Assembly (NCBI RefSeq): GCF_003116015.1
Contig: NZ_LGQZ01000026.1
Coordinates: forward strand, 1 to 50,185
Direction: 5' to 3'
Length of the DNA stretch: 50,185 bases
Origin: Azospirillum sp. TSO22-1
GTDB taxonomy: Bacteria > Pseudomonadota > Alphaproteobacteria > Azospirillales > Azospirillaceae
Shown: piece after piece, positions 40,530-48,659 of the stretch
Position numbering within the stretch: position 1 is the stretch's first letter
Layout: each line of letters starts with the position of its first letter
The notes under the pieces: generated by a model
What the model saw: only the letters and a program-made list of their open reading frames with translations
Databases searched by the model: none
What the model was told of the DNA's origin: nothing
Made by a program: the position numbers and the translations under genes

Positions 40530-42041
40530 ATGACCTCTCGCACTGGCTCCGAGCAGCCTGAGTCGGACCCGAACGCCCAACCGGCGTCGGACGCCCCCTC
40601 CACCCCCGGCGGCACCGCCGTGGAACGCATCATCGAGCGCTTCGGCGGCATCCGCCCGATGGCCCACAAGCTCGACACGCCGGTGACCACCGTGCAGGGC
40701 TGGAAGAAGCGCGGGGCCATCCCGCTGTCGCGCCACGCCGACCTGCGCGCCGCCGCCGCCAAGTACTCCATCACGCTCGACGAGGCCGATCTGGAGGCCG
40801 CCACCCCGGCCGAGGACCGGCACGCCGCCCCCGGCGACGCCAAGCCGGCCGAGCCGGAGGTCATCGACGTCACCGCCACCGCGGCCGCCCCGGTGGTCGA
40901 TCCGGTCGTCGCCGGCGGCGCTCCCGAGACGCGCACGGAACCGCCCGTCATCGAACGCGCCGAGCCCGCCTACGCGCCGCCCCCGCCGGCGGTGGTCGAG
41001 CAGCGCTCCGGCGGCGGCTTCGCCACCGCGGTGTCGCTGCTGGCGCTGCTGGTCGGCGCCGCCGCGCTGACCGCGCCCTGGTGGTCGCCCGCCGTGCCGG
41101 GCTGGCCCAAGCCGCAGGCCGCCGCTCCCGCCGCCGCCCCGGCCGTGAGCGCCGCCATGAACGCCCAGGTGCAGCAGCTGAACGACCGCCTCGCCAAGCT
41201 GGAGCAGCGCCCCGCCCCGGCCGCCACCGGCAACGCGCCGGTCGACCTGTCGGCGATCACCACGCGCCTCGACGCGCTGGAGAAGCGCCCGGCCCCGACC
41301 CCGGCCGCCGCGCCCGCCCCCAGCGTCGATCCGGCGGCCGTGAAGGCGCTGGCCGACCGCCTCGCGGCGGTGGAGGGCAAGCCGGCCGGCGACCCGCAGC
41401 TCGCCTCCGAGGTCGCCGCGCTCAAGCAGCAGGTCGGCGCGCTGGCGCAGCAGGCCGGCTCCAAGGCCGACGCCGCGGCCGGCGCGCAGGCGCTGGTGCT
41501 CGCCGCCGGGCAGCTGCGCGGCGCGCTCGCCGGCAGCGGCCCGTTCCCGGGCGAGCTGCAGGCCGTCAAGGCGCTGGGCAGCACCGACGCCGAGCTGAAC
41601 AAGGCGGTGGACGCCATCGCGCCGCACGCCGCCAAGGGCATCCCGACCCAGGCGCAGCTGGCCGACCGGCTGGAGCGCGAGGCCAGCGCCATCGTCCGCG
41701 CCGAGCAGAAGGGCGAGGGCGGCAGCTGGGTCAAGGACGTGACCGGCACGCTGTCCACCCTGGTGACCGTGCGCCGCCAGGGCGGCGAGGTGGTCGGCAA
41801 CACCGCCGGCGCCGTGGTCGCCCGCGCCCAGGCCGCGCTGAACCGCAACGACCTGAAGACGGCGGTGGACGAGATCGCCACGCTGCAGGGCCCGGCCGCG
41901 CAGGCCGCCGCCGGCTGGCTGGCCGACGCCAAGGCGCGTCTGGCCGCCAACGCCGCGGGCCAGCAGCTCACCGGCCGCTCCATCGCGCTGCTGACCGCGG
42001 CCTCCGGCGGGCCAAACACCAACGCCAAGGTGCCGCAATGA
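40530..42041 (+). CDS. Mitofilin/Mic60-like membrane protein with N-terminal HTH-like domain
   Basis: The 503-residue protein sits between hemD and hemY, the conserved position of the alphaproteobacterial Mic60 (COG4223). Residues 163-185 form the single TM (ATAVSLLALLVGAAALTAPW). A coiled-coil region (about 195-310) and the conserved C-terminal mitofilin-like domain (about 330-490; LDGELQAV-type start, LERLEREAS-like helix, then DVTGTLSTLVTVRR) follow on the periplasmic side. The cytosolic N-terminus is unusual. Residues 31-90 (ERFGGIRPMAHKLDTPVTTV, QGWKKRGAIPLSRHADLR) look like a Cro/YdaS-type helix-turn-helix. A Pro/Ala linker follows. Mic60 shapes inner-membrane folds; AAGAAGG precedes the ATG. 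Confidence 0.8.
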   Translation: MTSRTGSEQPESDPNAQPASDAPSTPGGTAVERIIERFGGIRPMAHKLDTPVTTVQGWKKRGAIPLSRHADLRAAAAKYSITLDEADLEAATPAEDRHAAPGDAKPAEPEVIDVTATAAAPVVDPVVAGGAPETRTEPPVIERAEPAYAPPPPAVVEQRSGGGFATAVSLLALLVGAAALTAPWWSPAVPGWPKPQAAAPAAAPAVSAAMNAQVQQLNDRLAKLEQRPAPAATGNAPVDLSAITTRLDALEKRPAPTPAAAPAPSVDPAAVKALADRLAAVEGKPAGDPQLASEVAALKQQVGALAQQAGSKADAAAGAQALVLAAGQLRGALAGSGPFPGELQAVKALGSTDAELNKAVDAIAPHAAKGIPTQAQLADRLEREASAIVRAEQKGEGGSWVKDVTGTLSTLVTVRRQGGEVVGNTAGAVVARAQAALNRNDLKTAVDEIATLQGPAAQAAAGWLADAKARLAANAAGQQLTGRSIALLTAASGGPNTNAKVPQ

Positions 42042-43402
42042 TCCGCGCTCTCTGGTTCCTCGCCAAGGTCGCGGTCCTCGTCGCGATCGCCATCTGGCTG
42101 GCCGAGCATCCCGGCAGCGTCGCCGTCGAATGGGGCGGCTACGTCGTCGAGACCAGCTTCGCCATGATGGTCCTGCTGGTGGTCGGCGCGCTGGGCGCCG
42201 CCGCGCTGATCTACCGGTTCTGGCGCGCCGTCGTCGGGGCGCCGGGCAGCCTGCGCCGCATGAGCCGCTCGCGTCGGCGCGAGAAGGGCTACCGCGCGCT
42301 GACCCAGGGCATGGTCGCCGTCGCCGCCGGCGACGCGGTCACCGCCCGCAAGATGGCGCGCAAGGCCGACGGCCTGTTGAACGAGCCGCCGCTGACCATG
42401 CTGCTGTCGGCCCAGGCCGCCCAGCTGCAGGGCGACGAGAAGGCGGCGCGCGAGTACTTCAACGCCATGCTGGAGCGGCCGGAGACGGCCTTCCTCGGCC
42501 TGCGCGGCCTGCTCACCCAGGCGGTGAAGGCCGGCGACCGGGTGGAGGCGCTGAACCTCGCCCGCCGCGCCCACAAGCTGCAGCCGAACACGCCGTGGCT
42601 GCTGGCGACGCTGTACGACCTGGAGGCGCGCTCGGGCGACTGGGCGGCGGCCGAGGGCTCGCTGCAGTCCGCCGTGCAGGCCGGCGCCATCCCGGCCGAG
42701 GAGGGCCGCCACCGCCGCGCCGCCCTGCTGCTGGAGCGCAGCTTCGAGGCGGAGCGGCGCGGCCGCGGCGATTCCGCGCTCTACCACGCGCAGTCGGCGC
42801 ACGACCTGCTGCCGGGCTTCGTGCCCGCGGCGGCGCGCCTCGCCCGCCTGCTCGCCGCCGCCGGCCGCCACAAGCCAGCGTCGAAGACGGTGGAGCGCGC
42901 GTGGCGCCTCGGCCCGGCGCCGGAGCTGGCGGACGTCTACCGCGAGATCCTCGCCGGCTACGACCCGCTGACCCGCGTCAAGCTGTTCGAGAAGCTGGCG
43001 GCGCAGACGCCCGGCAACGTCGAGGGCCATCTGGCCGTCGCCCGCGCCGCGCTGGACGCCGAGCTGTGGGGCGAGGCCCGCGCCCACCTGATGAAGGCGC
43101 TGGAGGCGCAGCCGTCGCAGCGCATCTACCGCCTGCTGGCCGACCTGGAGCGCACCGAGCACGGCAACGAGGAGGCGGCGCGCAGCTGGCTCGCCCAGGC
43201 CGCCACGGCCAAGCCCGACCCGGCCTGGACCTGCCGCGCCTGCGGCGCGGTCAGCCACGAGTGGTCCGGCCTGTGCGGCCACTGCTCCGCCTTCGACTCG
43301 CTGGAGTGGAAGACGCCGCAGGTGGCGCTGCACCTCGCCGCACCGGCGGAGCGGCCGGCCACCTCGCTGCTGCCGCCGATGGTTCCCGAACCGGCCCGCT
43401 GA
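42038..43402 (+). CDS. HemY-like TPR membrane protein with C-terminal zinc ribbon
   Basis: The 454-residue protein has two N-terminal TM segments (about 4-20 and 40-60) framing the HemY_N motif EHPGSVAVEWGGYVVETS. A long TPR-like region follows (YRALTQGMVAVAAGDAVTAR, MLLSAQAAQLQGDEKAAREY and so on to about residue 390). The C-terminus has a Cys4 ribbon, WTCRACGAVSHEWSGLCGHC (about 397-416), then FDSLEWKTP. HemY here is the proteobacterial TPR protein, not the Bacillus protoporphyrinogen oxidase. The layout parallels LapB (TM, TPR, rubredoxin). Its start overlaps the mic60 stop by ATGA. A strong terminator follows. Confidence 0.88.
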   Translation: MIRALWFLAKVAVLVAIAIWLAEHPGSVAVEWGGYVVETSFAMMVLLVVGALGAAALIYRFWRAVVGAPGSLRRMSRSRRREKGYRALTQGMVAVAAGDAVTARKMARKADGLLNEPPLTMLLSAQAAQLQGDEKAAREYFNAMLERPETAFLGLRGLLTQAVKAGDRVEALNLARRAHKLQPNTPWLLATLYDLEARSGDWAAAEGSLQSAVQAGAIPAEEGRHRRAALLLERSFEAERRGRGDSALYHAQSAHDLLPGFVPAAARLARLLAAAGRHKPASKTVERAWRLGPAPELADVYREILAGYDPLTRVKLFEKLAAQTPGNVEGHLAVARAALDAELWGEARAHLMKALEAQPSQRIYRLLADLERTEHGNEEAARSWLAQAATAKPDPAWTCRACGAVSHEWSGLCGHCSAFDSLEWKTPQVALHLAAPAERPATSLLPPMVPEPAR

Positions 43403-43420
43403 CGCGAGCCCTTCCCGCGC

Positions 43421-43456
43421 AAGGCCCCTTCCCGGCGGGAAGGGGCCTTTTCTTTT
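43421..43456 (+). terminator. Intrinsic terminator of the hemC-hemY operon
   Basis: AAGGCCCCTTCCC (43421-43433) and GGGAAGGGGCCTT (43437-43449) form a perfect 13-bp stem around GGC, followed by TTTCTTTT. It is among the clearest terminators in the window. It ends 14 bp before the HAD gene GTG. Confidence 0.93.
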
Positions 43457-43469
43457 GGACGGATGCACG

Positions 43470-44093
43470 GTGTACACGCTCGCCATCTTCGACTTCGACG
43501 GCACGCTGGCCGACACGCTCCCGTGGTTCGCCGAGGTGTTCAACGGCGTCGCCGACCGCTACCGCTTCCGCCGCATCGCGCCGGGCGAGCTGGAGGCGCT
43601 GCGCGGGGTCGAGAACCGCGCGCTGATGCGGCATCTCGGCATTTCCGGGTGGAAGGTGCCGTTCATCGCCGCGCACATGCGCAAGCTGGCGGCGCGCGAC
43701 GCCCACCGGCTGCGGCTGTTCGACGGCGCGGCGCCGCTGCTGCGCCGGCTGCACGACCAGGGCGTGACGGTGGCCATCGTCAGCTCCAACACCGAGGCCA
43801 ACGTGCGCCGCGTGCTCGGTGCGGAGACCGCCGGGCTGGTGGCGCACTACGCCTGCGGCGCCTCGATCTTCGGCAAGCACACGAAGTTCCGCGCGGTGCT
43901 GGCGCGCGCCGGCGTGCCGGCGGGGCGGGCCATCGCCATCGGCGACGAGATCCGCGACATCCACGCGGCGCGGCGCGCCGGCATCGCCTGCGGCGCCGTC
44001 ACCTGGGGCTTCGCCCTGCCCGACGCGCTGAAGGCACACCGCCCGGACGCGGTGTTCGAGCGCTTCGAGGAGATCGCGGAGCGCATGGGCTGA
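43470..44093 (+). CDS. HAD family hydrolase (phosphoglycolate phosphatase-like)
   Basis: The 207-residue enzyme has the HAD motifs: I in FDFDGTLADT (nucleophile Asp), II in VAIVSSNTEAN, III in GKHTKFRAVL and IV in AIGDEIRDIHAARRAG. A helical cap lies between I and II. Likely a small-molecule phosphatase such as phosphoglycolate or haloacid-type; the substrate is not evident. The start is taken as GTG 43470 with GGACGGA upstream. A TTG 15 bp earlier lies within the terminator T-run. No room for its own promoter exists between the terminator and the start, so expression probably depends on read-through. Confidence 0.88.
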   Translation: MYTLAIFDFDGTLADTLPWFAEVFNGVADRYRFRRIAPGELEALRGVENRALMRHLGISGWKVPFIAAHMRKLAARDAHRLRLFDGAAPLLRRLHDQGVTVAIVSSNTEANVRRVLGAETAGLVAHYACGASIFGKHTKFRAVLARAGVPAGRAIAIGDEIRDIHAARRAGIACGAVTWGFALPDALKAHRPDAVFERFEEIAERMG

Positions 44094-44094
44094 C

Positions 44095-44910
44095 TTACGG
44101 CGCCGCCCGCAGCACCCACACCTGGTCCTTGTCCGGCCCCGGCGCGCCGCCCAGGAAGTCGCCGTGCAGCGCCTCGACCTCCAGGCCGCACAGCTCGGCC
44201 AGGTAGCGCGTCTCCGGCTGCGTCGCCCAGCGCACCGCCACCGTCTCCCGCCCGTCGGCGCGCACCGCGCCGTCCGGGGCGAGCACGGTGAAGCGCACGG
44301 TGGTGGCGACCGTCTGCGCCTCCAGGTCCGACGCCTTGCCGACGATGCTCCAGCGCACTGCCTCGCCGGTGGCGGGGTCGCGGGTCTGGAGAATCTGCGG
44401 CGGCGCCGCGTCGGGCACGAGGTCGCGCACGGACGGCGCGTACAGATGCAGCACCAGCCGCCCGCCGGGTTCCAGGTGCCGGCACATTGCCTCCAGCGCG
44501 GCGCGCTGACCGGCGGCGTCGGTGACGTGGTTGAAGGTGCGGTGCGGCACGAGGATCAGCGGGAACCGCCGCCCGAGATCGAGCCGCGTCATGTCCTGCC
44601 GGACGAAGCCCACTCGCCCGCGAATCTCCGGCGGCAGCGCCGCGCCCTTGGCCTCGGCGCGCGCCAGCATGGCGGCGGACCGGTCGACGCCGACCACCGC
44701 GTGCCCGGCCGCAGCCAGCGCCCAGGCGACGCGCCCGGTGCCGGTGCCGACCTCCAGCACCGGGCCGGCGCAGCCGGCGGCCAGCGCGCGGTAGAAGGCG
44801 AGGTCGCCGCAGCAGGCGCTGACCCCCGCGTCGATCAGCGCGCCCTCGACCACGTCGTAGACGGCGACGCTGACGCTGCCCTCGCCGTAGTAGCCGGCCC
44901 CGTCCGCCAT
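44095..44910 (-). CDS. Class I SAM-dependent methyltransferase, paralogue of 37827-38660
   Basis: The 271-residue enzyme has motif I PVLEVGTGTGRVAWALAAAG and the acidic ligand VVGVDRSAAMLARAEA. LVPHRTFNHVTDAAGQRAAL occupies the motif IV/V area. Both ends resemble the methyltransferase upstream of hemC (DLAFYRAL against DVAWYKEV near the N-terminus; a GDF-containing C-terminus in both), so they are probably paralogues. It is the last gene of the cheZ operon, 8 bp after the pentapeptide gene, and its stop is 1 bp from the HAD gene stop. Substrate unknown. Confidence 0.85.
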   Translation of the reverse strand: MADGAGYYGEGSVSVAVYDVVEGALIDAGVSACCGDLAFYRALAAGCAGPVLEVGTGTGRVAWALAAAGHAVVGVDRSAAMLARAEAKGAALPPEIRGRVGFVRQDMTRLDLGRRFPLILVPHRTFNHVTDAAGQRAALEAMCRHLEPGGRLVLHLYAPSVRDLVPDAAPPQILQTRDPATGEAVRWSIVGKASDLEAQTVATTVRFTVLAPDGAVRADGRETVAVRWATQPETRYLAELCGLEVEALHGDFLGGAPGPDKDQVWVLRAAP

Positions 44911-44918
44911 GTCCGCCC

Positions 44919-46178
44919 TCAGTCCCCGGCCAGACGGGTTCCGTCGAGGATGGCGCCGTCCAGCACGGCGCCGGTGTGGTTGACGCCGCTCAGGTCGGCG
45001 CCGGTCAGGTCGCAGCCGCTGAGGTTCGCCTCGGCCAGCGAGGCGCCGGCCAGCCGCGCCCGCGCCAGCGAGACGCGCATGATCTGGTGCGTCGCGCCGA
45101 TCGCCAGCGGCGACAGGTTGGCGCCATCGAGCTGCGCGTCGATCAGCACCGCCCGCACCAGCGTCGCCCCGCGCAGGTCGGCGCCGCGCAGGTCGGCGGA
45201 GCGCAGGTCGGCGCGGTCGAGGTGCGCGGCCTGCAGCTGGGCGCCGCGCAGGTTGGCGCCGCGCATCTGCACCTTGTCGCCGCGCGCCAGCGTCAGCACC
45301 GCGCCCGACAGGTCGGCGCCGCTCAGGTTGATGCCGCCGAGGTCGAGCTGCCGCCCCACCTTGCCGCTGGAGCCGAGCCACAGCAGGTGCTGGCGCAGCA
45401 GCTCCTCCAGCGTCTCCGGCGTGGCCGGGGGCGGGGTGTCGTCCTCGTTCTCCACCGGCAGCGGCGGCAGTTCCTTGATCGCCGTCGCCTCGGCGTCGGT
45501 GCGGGCGGCGTGGATCAGGTCCAGCTCGTTGAGGAAGGCGCCGTCCAGGCTGGCGCCGCGCAGGTCGGCGCCGGTCAGGTCGGCGCCGTGCATGTCGGCG
45601 CCGACGAAGTTGCAGTCGCGCAGGTCCACCCGCTCCAGCCGGGCGCCGCTCAGCGTCGCGTTGGTGAAGTCGGCGGCGCGCGCGAAGCTGCCGGTCAGCT
45701 TGGCCCGCTGCATGTCGACGTTGACCAGCCGCGCCGACGACAGGTCGGCCGGGCCGGGCTGGAAGCCGGCCACCATGGTCTCGCCGACGCTGCTCTTGAC
45801 CACGGTGGAGGCGTCGCGCAGGTCGACCTCGACCATCGCCGCGCCCTCCATGTTGACGTGGCGGATGTTGGCGCCGCGCAGGTCGGTGCGGAACAGCCGG
45901 GCGCCGCGCAGGTCGGCGCCGCGCAGGTCAACCCCGAACAGGTCGGCGTGGTCGAGCACGGTGCGGTTGAGGTTGCAGTCGCGCAGCACCGCGCCGGCCA
46001 GATGCGCGCCGGTCAGGTTGCGGCCGGAGAAGTCCAGGCCGCTGAGGTCGAAGAACGGCAGGTTGGCCCGCGCCCCGCCCGGCCGGCCGTCGACGAAGCG
46101 CTGGTGCCGCTCGATCACGCGGTCGAGCTGCTCTTGCGTCAGGTGGATCCGCGTTTTGATCGAGCCGTCGTACGCCAT
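44919..46178 (-). CDS. Pentapeptide-repeat protein, two repeat blocks
   Basis: The 419-residue protein is built from A(D/N)LxX pentapeptide repeats in two blocks: about 40-215 (DLRGADLRGARLFRTDLRGA) and about 285-415 (DRADLRSADLRGADLRGATL). They are joined by a helical spacer with an acidic Pro-rich segment (PVENEDDTPPPATPETLEEL). Such repeats fold into a right-handed quadrilateral beta helix; some relatives mimic DNA and inhibit gyrase. The N-terminal 45 residues are helical and lack a signal peptide, so it is cytosolic. It lies 7 bp after cheZ, an unexpected operon partner. Confidence 0.9.
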   Translation of the reverse strand: MAYDGSIKTRIHLTQEQLDRVIERHQRFVDGRPGGARANLPFFDLSGLDFSGRNLTGAHLAGAVLRDCNLNRTVLDHADLFGVDLRGADLRGARLFRTDLRGANIRHVNMEGAAMVEVDLRDASTVVKSSVGETMVAGFQPGPADLSSARLVNVDMQRAKLTGSFARAADFTNATLSGARLERVDLRDCNFVGADMHGADLTGADLRGASLDGAFLNELDLIHAARTDAEATAIKELPPLPVENEDDTPPPATPETLEELLRQHLLWLGSSGKVGRQLDLGGINLSGADLSGAVLTLARGDKVQMRGANLRGAQLQAAHLDRADLRSADLRGADLRGATLVRAVLIDAQLDGANLSPLAIGATHQIMRVSLARARLAGASLAEANLSGCDLTGADLSGVNHTGAVLDGAILDGTRLAGD

Positions 46179-46185
46179 GGGCGGC

Positions 46186-47151
46186 TCACGCGAACAGAGC
46201 GTCGATGTCGTCCTGCGAGATCGGCGCCCCGCCGCCCGCCGGCTCGGCCGCAGGCGGCGGCGCGGGCGGCGGAGGTGGCGGTGGGGGCGGCTTCTTCGCA
46301 GCCGACTTCGGCTTGGGGGACGGGGGAGGCTCGGCCGCGGCGGGCGCGTCCTCGGCGCGCGACAGCACCGTGGGGTTCTCGGTCGCCATGCCGTCGAACA
46401 GCGCGTCGATGTCGTCCTGGCTGACACCCTGCCCGTCGAGCTGCGGGCCGTTCAGCAGGTGCGCGTCGGGACGGGCGTCGTTCAGCTTGCGGTGCGCCGC
46501 CGCGACGTCCGGCATCGGGGCACCGGGGCGCTGCACGCCCCACACCTCGATCATCGCGTTCACCCGCTCCTCGATGTAGCGCAGCGTGTTGATGACCTTG
46601 GTGGTGCGCTGGCCGGTGATGTCCTGGAACGAGCAGGCGGTCATGATCCCGATGAGCTGCGTCTCGATGCCGTTGCCCAGCTCGGCCCAGTCGGGGTCGT
46701 CGCGCGGGATGCGCGATGCGTAGTCCTGGATGACGTCGGTGGCGTCGAGGATCTCGGTGGTGGCGCGCTCGGTGGACTGGACGATGGCGTCCAGCTCGGC
46801 GGTGGCGGCGAGGATCGGGTCGCTGCTGTTGTCGGCCGGGCGCAGCGCCGCCATGTCGCCGCGCGCCTGATCGACGAAGCCGCGCAGCGCGTTCAGCTCC
46901 TCCTGGATGCGGGCGAGCTGCCCTTCGGCGACCGGGGCGGCGGCGGCGCGCGGGGCGACCTCGCCGGAGCCAAGGCGGCGCACCTGCTGCTCCAGCAGGC
47001 GGGCGACGGAGTGGAACTCGTCCACCGCCACCAGCCGGACGCGGCGGTCGCGCATGCGCAGGAAGGCGCGGCCGCGCGAGGTCTGCGACAGCGCCTCTTC
47101 CATCTTCTGGTAGTCCTGCTCGCTCAGTTCGAGCAGCGAGTCGTCGGTCAT
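46186..47151 (-). CDS. cheZ: Chemotaxis protein CheZ-like phosphatase
   Basis: The 321-residue protein has the CheZ helical core. The catalytic Gln is in CSFQDITGQRTTKVINTLRY (about Gln176), equivalent to E. coli Gln147. It would dephosphorylate CheY-P. The N-terminal half has the long coiled helices (QLARIQEELNALRGFVDQA). The C-terminal third is distinctive: two copies of SQDDIDALF (about 244-252 and 312-320) separated by a Pro-rich linker (about 265-300). E. coli CheZ ends with one such peptide, SQDQVDDLL, which docks CheY. ATG 47149-47151 is chosen over an upstream GTG. A small membrane protein precedes it and a pentapeptide protein follows. Confidence 0.9.
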   Translation of the reverse strand: MTDDSLLELSEQDYQKMEEALSQTSRGRAFLRMRDRRVRLVAVDEFHSVARLLEQQVRRLGSGEVAPRAAAAPVAEGQLARIQEELNALRGFVDQARGDMAALRPADNSSDPILAATAELDAIVQSTERATTEILDATDVIQDYASRIPRDDPDWAELGNGIETQLIGIMTACSFQDITGQRTTKVINTLRYIEERVNAMIEVWGVQRPGAPMPDVAAAHRKLNDARPDAHLLNGPQLDGQGVSQDDIDALFDGMATENPTVLSRAEDAPAAAEPPPSPKPKSAAKKPPPPPPPPPAPPPAAEPAGGGAPISQDDIDALFA

Positions 47152-47191
47152 TCCCGGTTCCCGCACGAACGGGTGGCGAAGCTTCGGGACC

Positions 47192-47461
47192 TTAGCGTGA
47201 TACGCCGATGGTCGTAAAGCCGCGCGAGGCGGGGTGCGCCGCCGCGCGGCCGGCCATCAGCAGCCCCACCCACACCGGCGGCGCCCAGAAGAACGGCGCC
47301 ATGGCGATCACCACCGTCGCCGGCATCACCGAGGACGCCGCACGGCTCATGTCCGCCCAGACCCGCAGCGCGGTCAGCGGGCCGAGCATCAGCGGCCCCA
47401 GATCCGGGACCGGCGGGGGTGGCGGCAGCGCCGCGTCCATGGCCCGAGCACCCTTGGTCAT
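47192..47461 (-). CDS. Small membrane hypothetical protein at the head of the cheZ operon
   Basis: The 89-residue protein has a Pro-rich start (AALPPPPPVPDLGPLM) and one or two hydrophobic segments (SSVMPATVVIAMAPFFWAPP, VWVGLLMAGRAA). The ATG at 47461 has a strong AGGGAAGGATCGATCG leader, better than most genes here, which supports it as real. It ends 40 bp before cheZ. No family recognised; a phasin-like or polar-membrane role cannot be judged. Confidence 0.55.
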   Translation of the reverse strand: MTKGARAMDAALPPPPPVPDLGPLMLGPLTALRVWADMSRAASSVMPATVVIAMAPFFWAPPVWVGLLMAGRAAAHPASRGFTTIGVSR

Positions 47462-47558
47462 CGATCGATCCTTCCCTGTCCGCCCCGCGCAAGCGTGGGC
47501 TTGAACGTCCGCGCCGGTTGGCCCAAATGTGCGGCGCCGGTTGCTGACGGAGTATTCC

Positions 47559-48635
47559 ATGAAAAAGACGATTGCGGGAGTTGTGGCGGTGCTGGGTCTG
47601 CTGGCGGCGGGACCGGCCGTGCTGCCGGCGACGGCGGCGCTGCCGGCGACGGCGAACGGGACCACCAGCATCGCGCCGATGCTGGACCAGGTGACCCCGG
47701 CGGTGGTGAACATCGCGGTGCTGTCGCGCGCCCCGCAGGCGGCGGACAACCCGCTGCTGCGCGACCCGTTCTTCCGCCGCTTCTTCGGCGACCAGCCGCA
47801 GGCGCAGGCGAAGCCGCAGGTCAGCGCCGGGTCGGGCGTCATCGTCGATGCGGCGCGCGGCTACGTCATCACCAACCACCACGTCATCGCCAACGCGCAG
47901 GAGATCGCGGTGACGCTGAAGGACCGCCGCCGCCTGCGCGCCAAGCTGATCGGCAGCGACGAGGCGACCGACGTGGCGCTGCTGCAGATCCCGGCGGAGC
48001 GGCTGACCGCCCTGCCCATGGGCGATTCGGACCGGCTGCGCGTCGGCGACTTCGTGGTCGCCATCGGCAACCCGTTCGGGCTGGGGCAGACGGTGACCTC
48101 GGGCATCGTCTCGGCGCTCGGGCGCAGCGGGCTGAAGATCGAGGGCTACGAGGACTTCATCCAGACCGACGCCTCGATCAACCCCGGCAACTCCGGCGGC
48201 GCGCTGGTCAGCTTCAACGGCGAGCTGATCGGCATGAACACCGCGATCATCGGCCCGGCCGGCGGCAGCGTCGGCATCGGCTTCGCGGTGCCCACCGGCA
48301 TCATCCGCGCGGTGATGGAGCAGCTGACCGAGCACGGCGCGGTGCGGCGCGGCCGCCTGGGCGTCGCCATCCAGGACCTGACGCCGGACCTCGCCGACTC
48401 GCTGAACGTCACCGGCGACCAGGGCGCGGTGATCGCCAAGGTCGAGGCGGGGTCGCCGGCCGAGCGCGCCGGGATCAAGACCGGCGACGTGGTGGTGGCG
48501 GTGGACGGCCGGCCGATCCACTCCGGCACCGACCTGCGCAACCGCATCGGGCTTGTCCGCACCGGCGTGCCGGTGCAGATCACTTTGCTGAGAAGCGGCC
48601 AGGAGCGTAGCATCACGGTCCGCACCGCGAAGTAG
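47559..48635 (+). CDS. HtrA/DegQ-type serine endoprotease, single PDZ
   Basis: The 358-residue precursor has an N-terminal signal (KKTIAGVVAVLGLLAAGPAV), a trypsin-like catalytic domain and one C-terminal PDZ (LGVAIQDLTPDLADSLNV to the end). The triad is His in YVITNHHVIANA (about 107), Asp in ATDVALLQI (about 137) and Ser in NPGNSGGAL (about 212). IGNPFGLGQTVTSGIVSALG is the family core. Only one PDZ is present, so the architecture is DegS-like in length, although a cleavable signal makes it DegQ/MucD-like. GACGGAG precedes the ATG. It handles unfolded periplasmic proteins. Confidence 0.92.
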   Translation: MKKTIAGVVAVLGLLAAGPAVLPATAALPATANGTTSIAPMLDQVTPAVVNIAVLSRAPQAADNPLLRDPFFRRFFGDQPQAQAKPQVSAGSGVIVDAARGYVITNHHVIANAQEIAVTLKDRRRLRAKLIGSDEATDVALLQIPAERLTALPMGDSDRLRVGDFVVAIGNPFGLGQTVTSGIVSALGRSGLKIEGYEDFIQTDASINPGNSGGALVSFNGELIGMNTAIIGPAGGSVGIGFAVPTGIIRAVMEQLTEHGAVRRGRLGVAIQDLTPDLADSLNVTGDQGAVIAKVEAGSPAERAGIKTGDVVVAVDGRPIHSGTDLRNRIGLVRTGVPVQITLLRSGQERSITVRTAK

Positions 48636-48659
48636 CCGCCCCACCGCTTGCCGAAGCCC

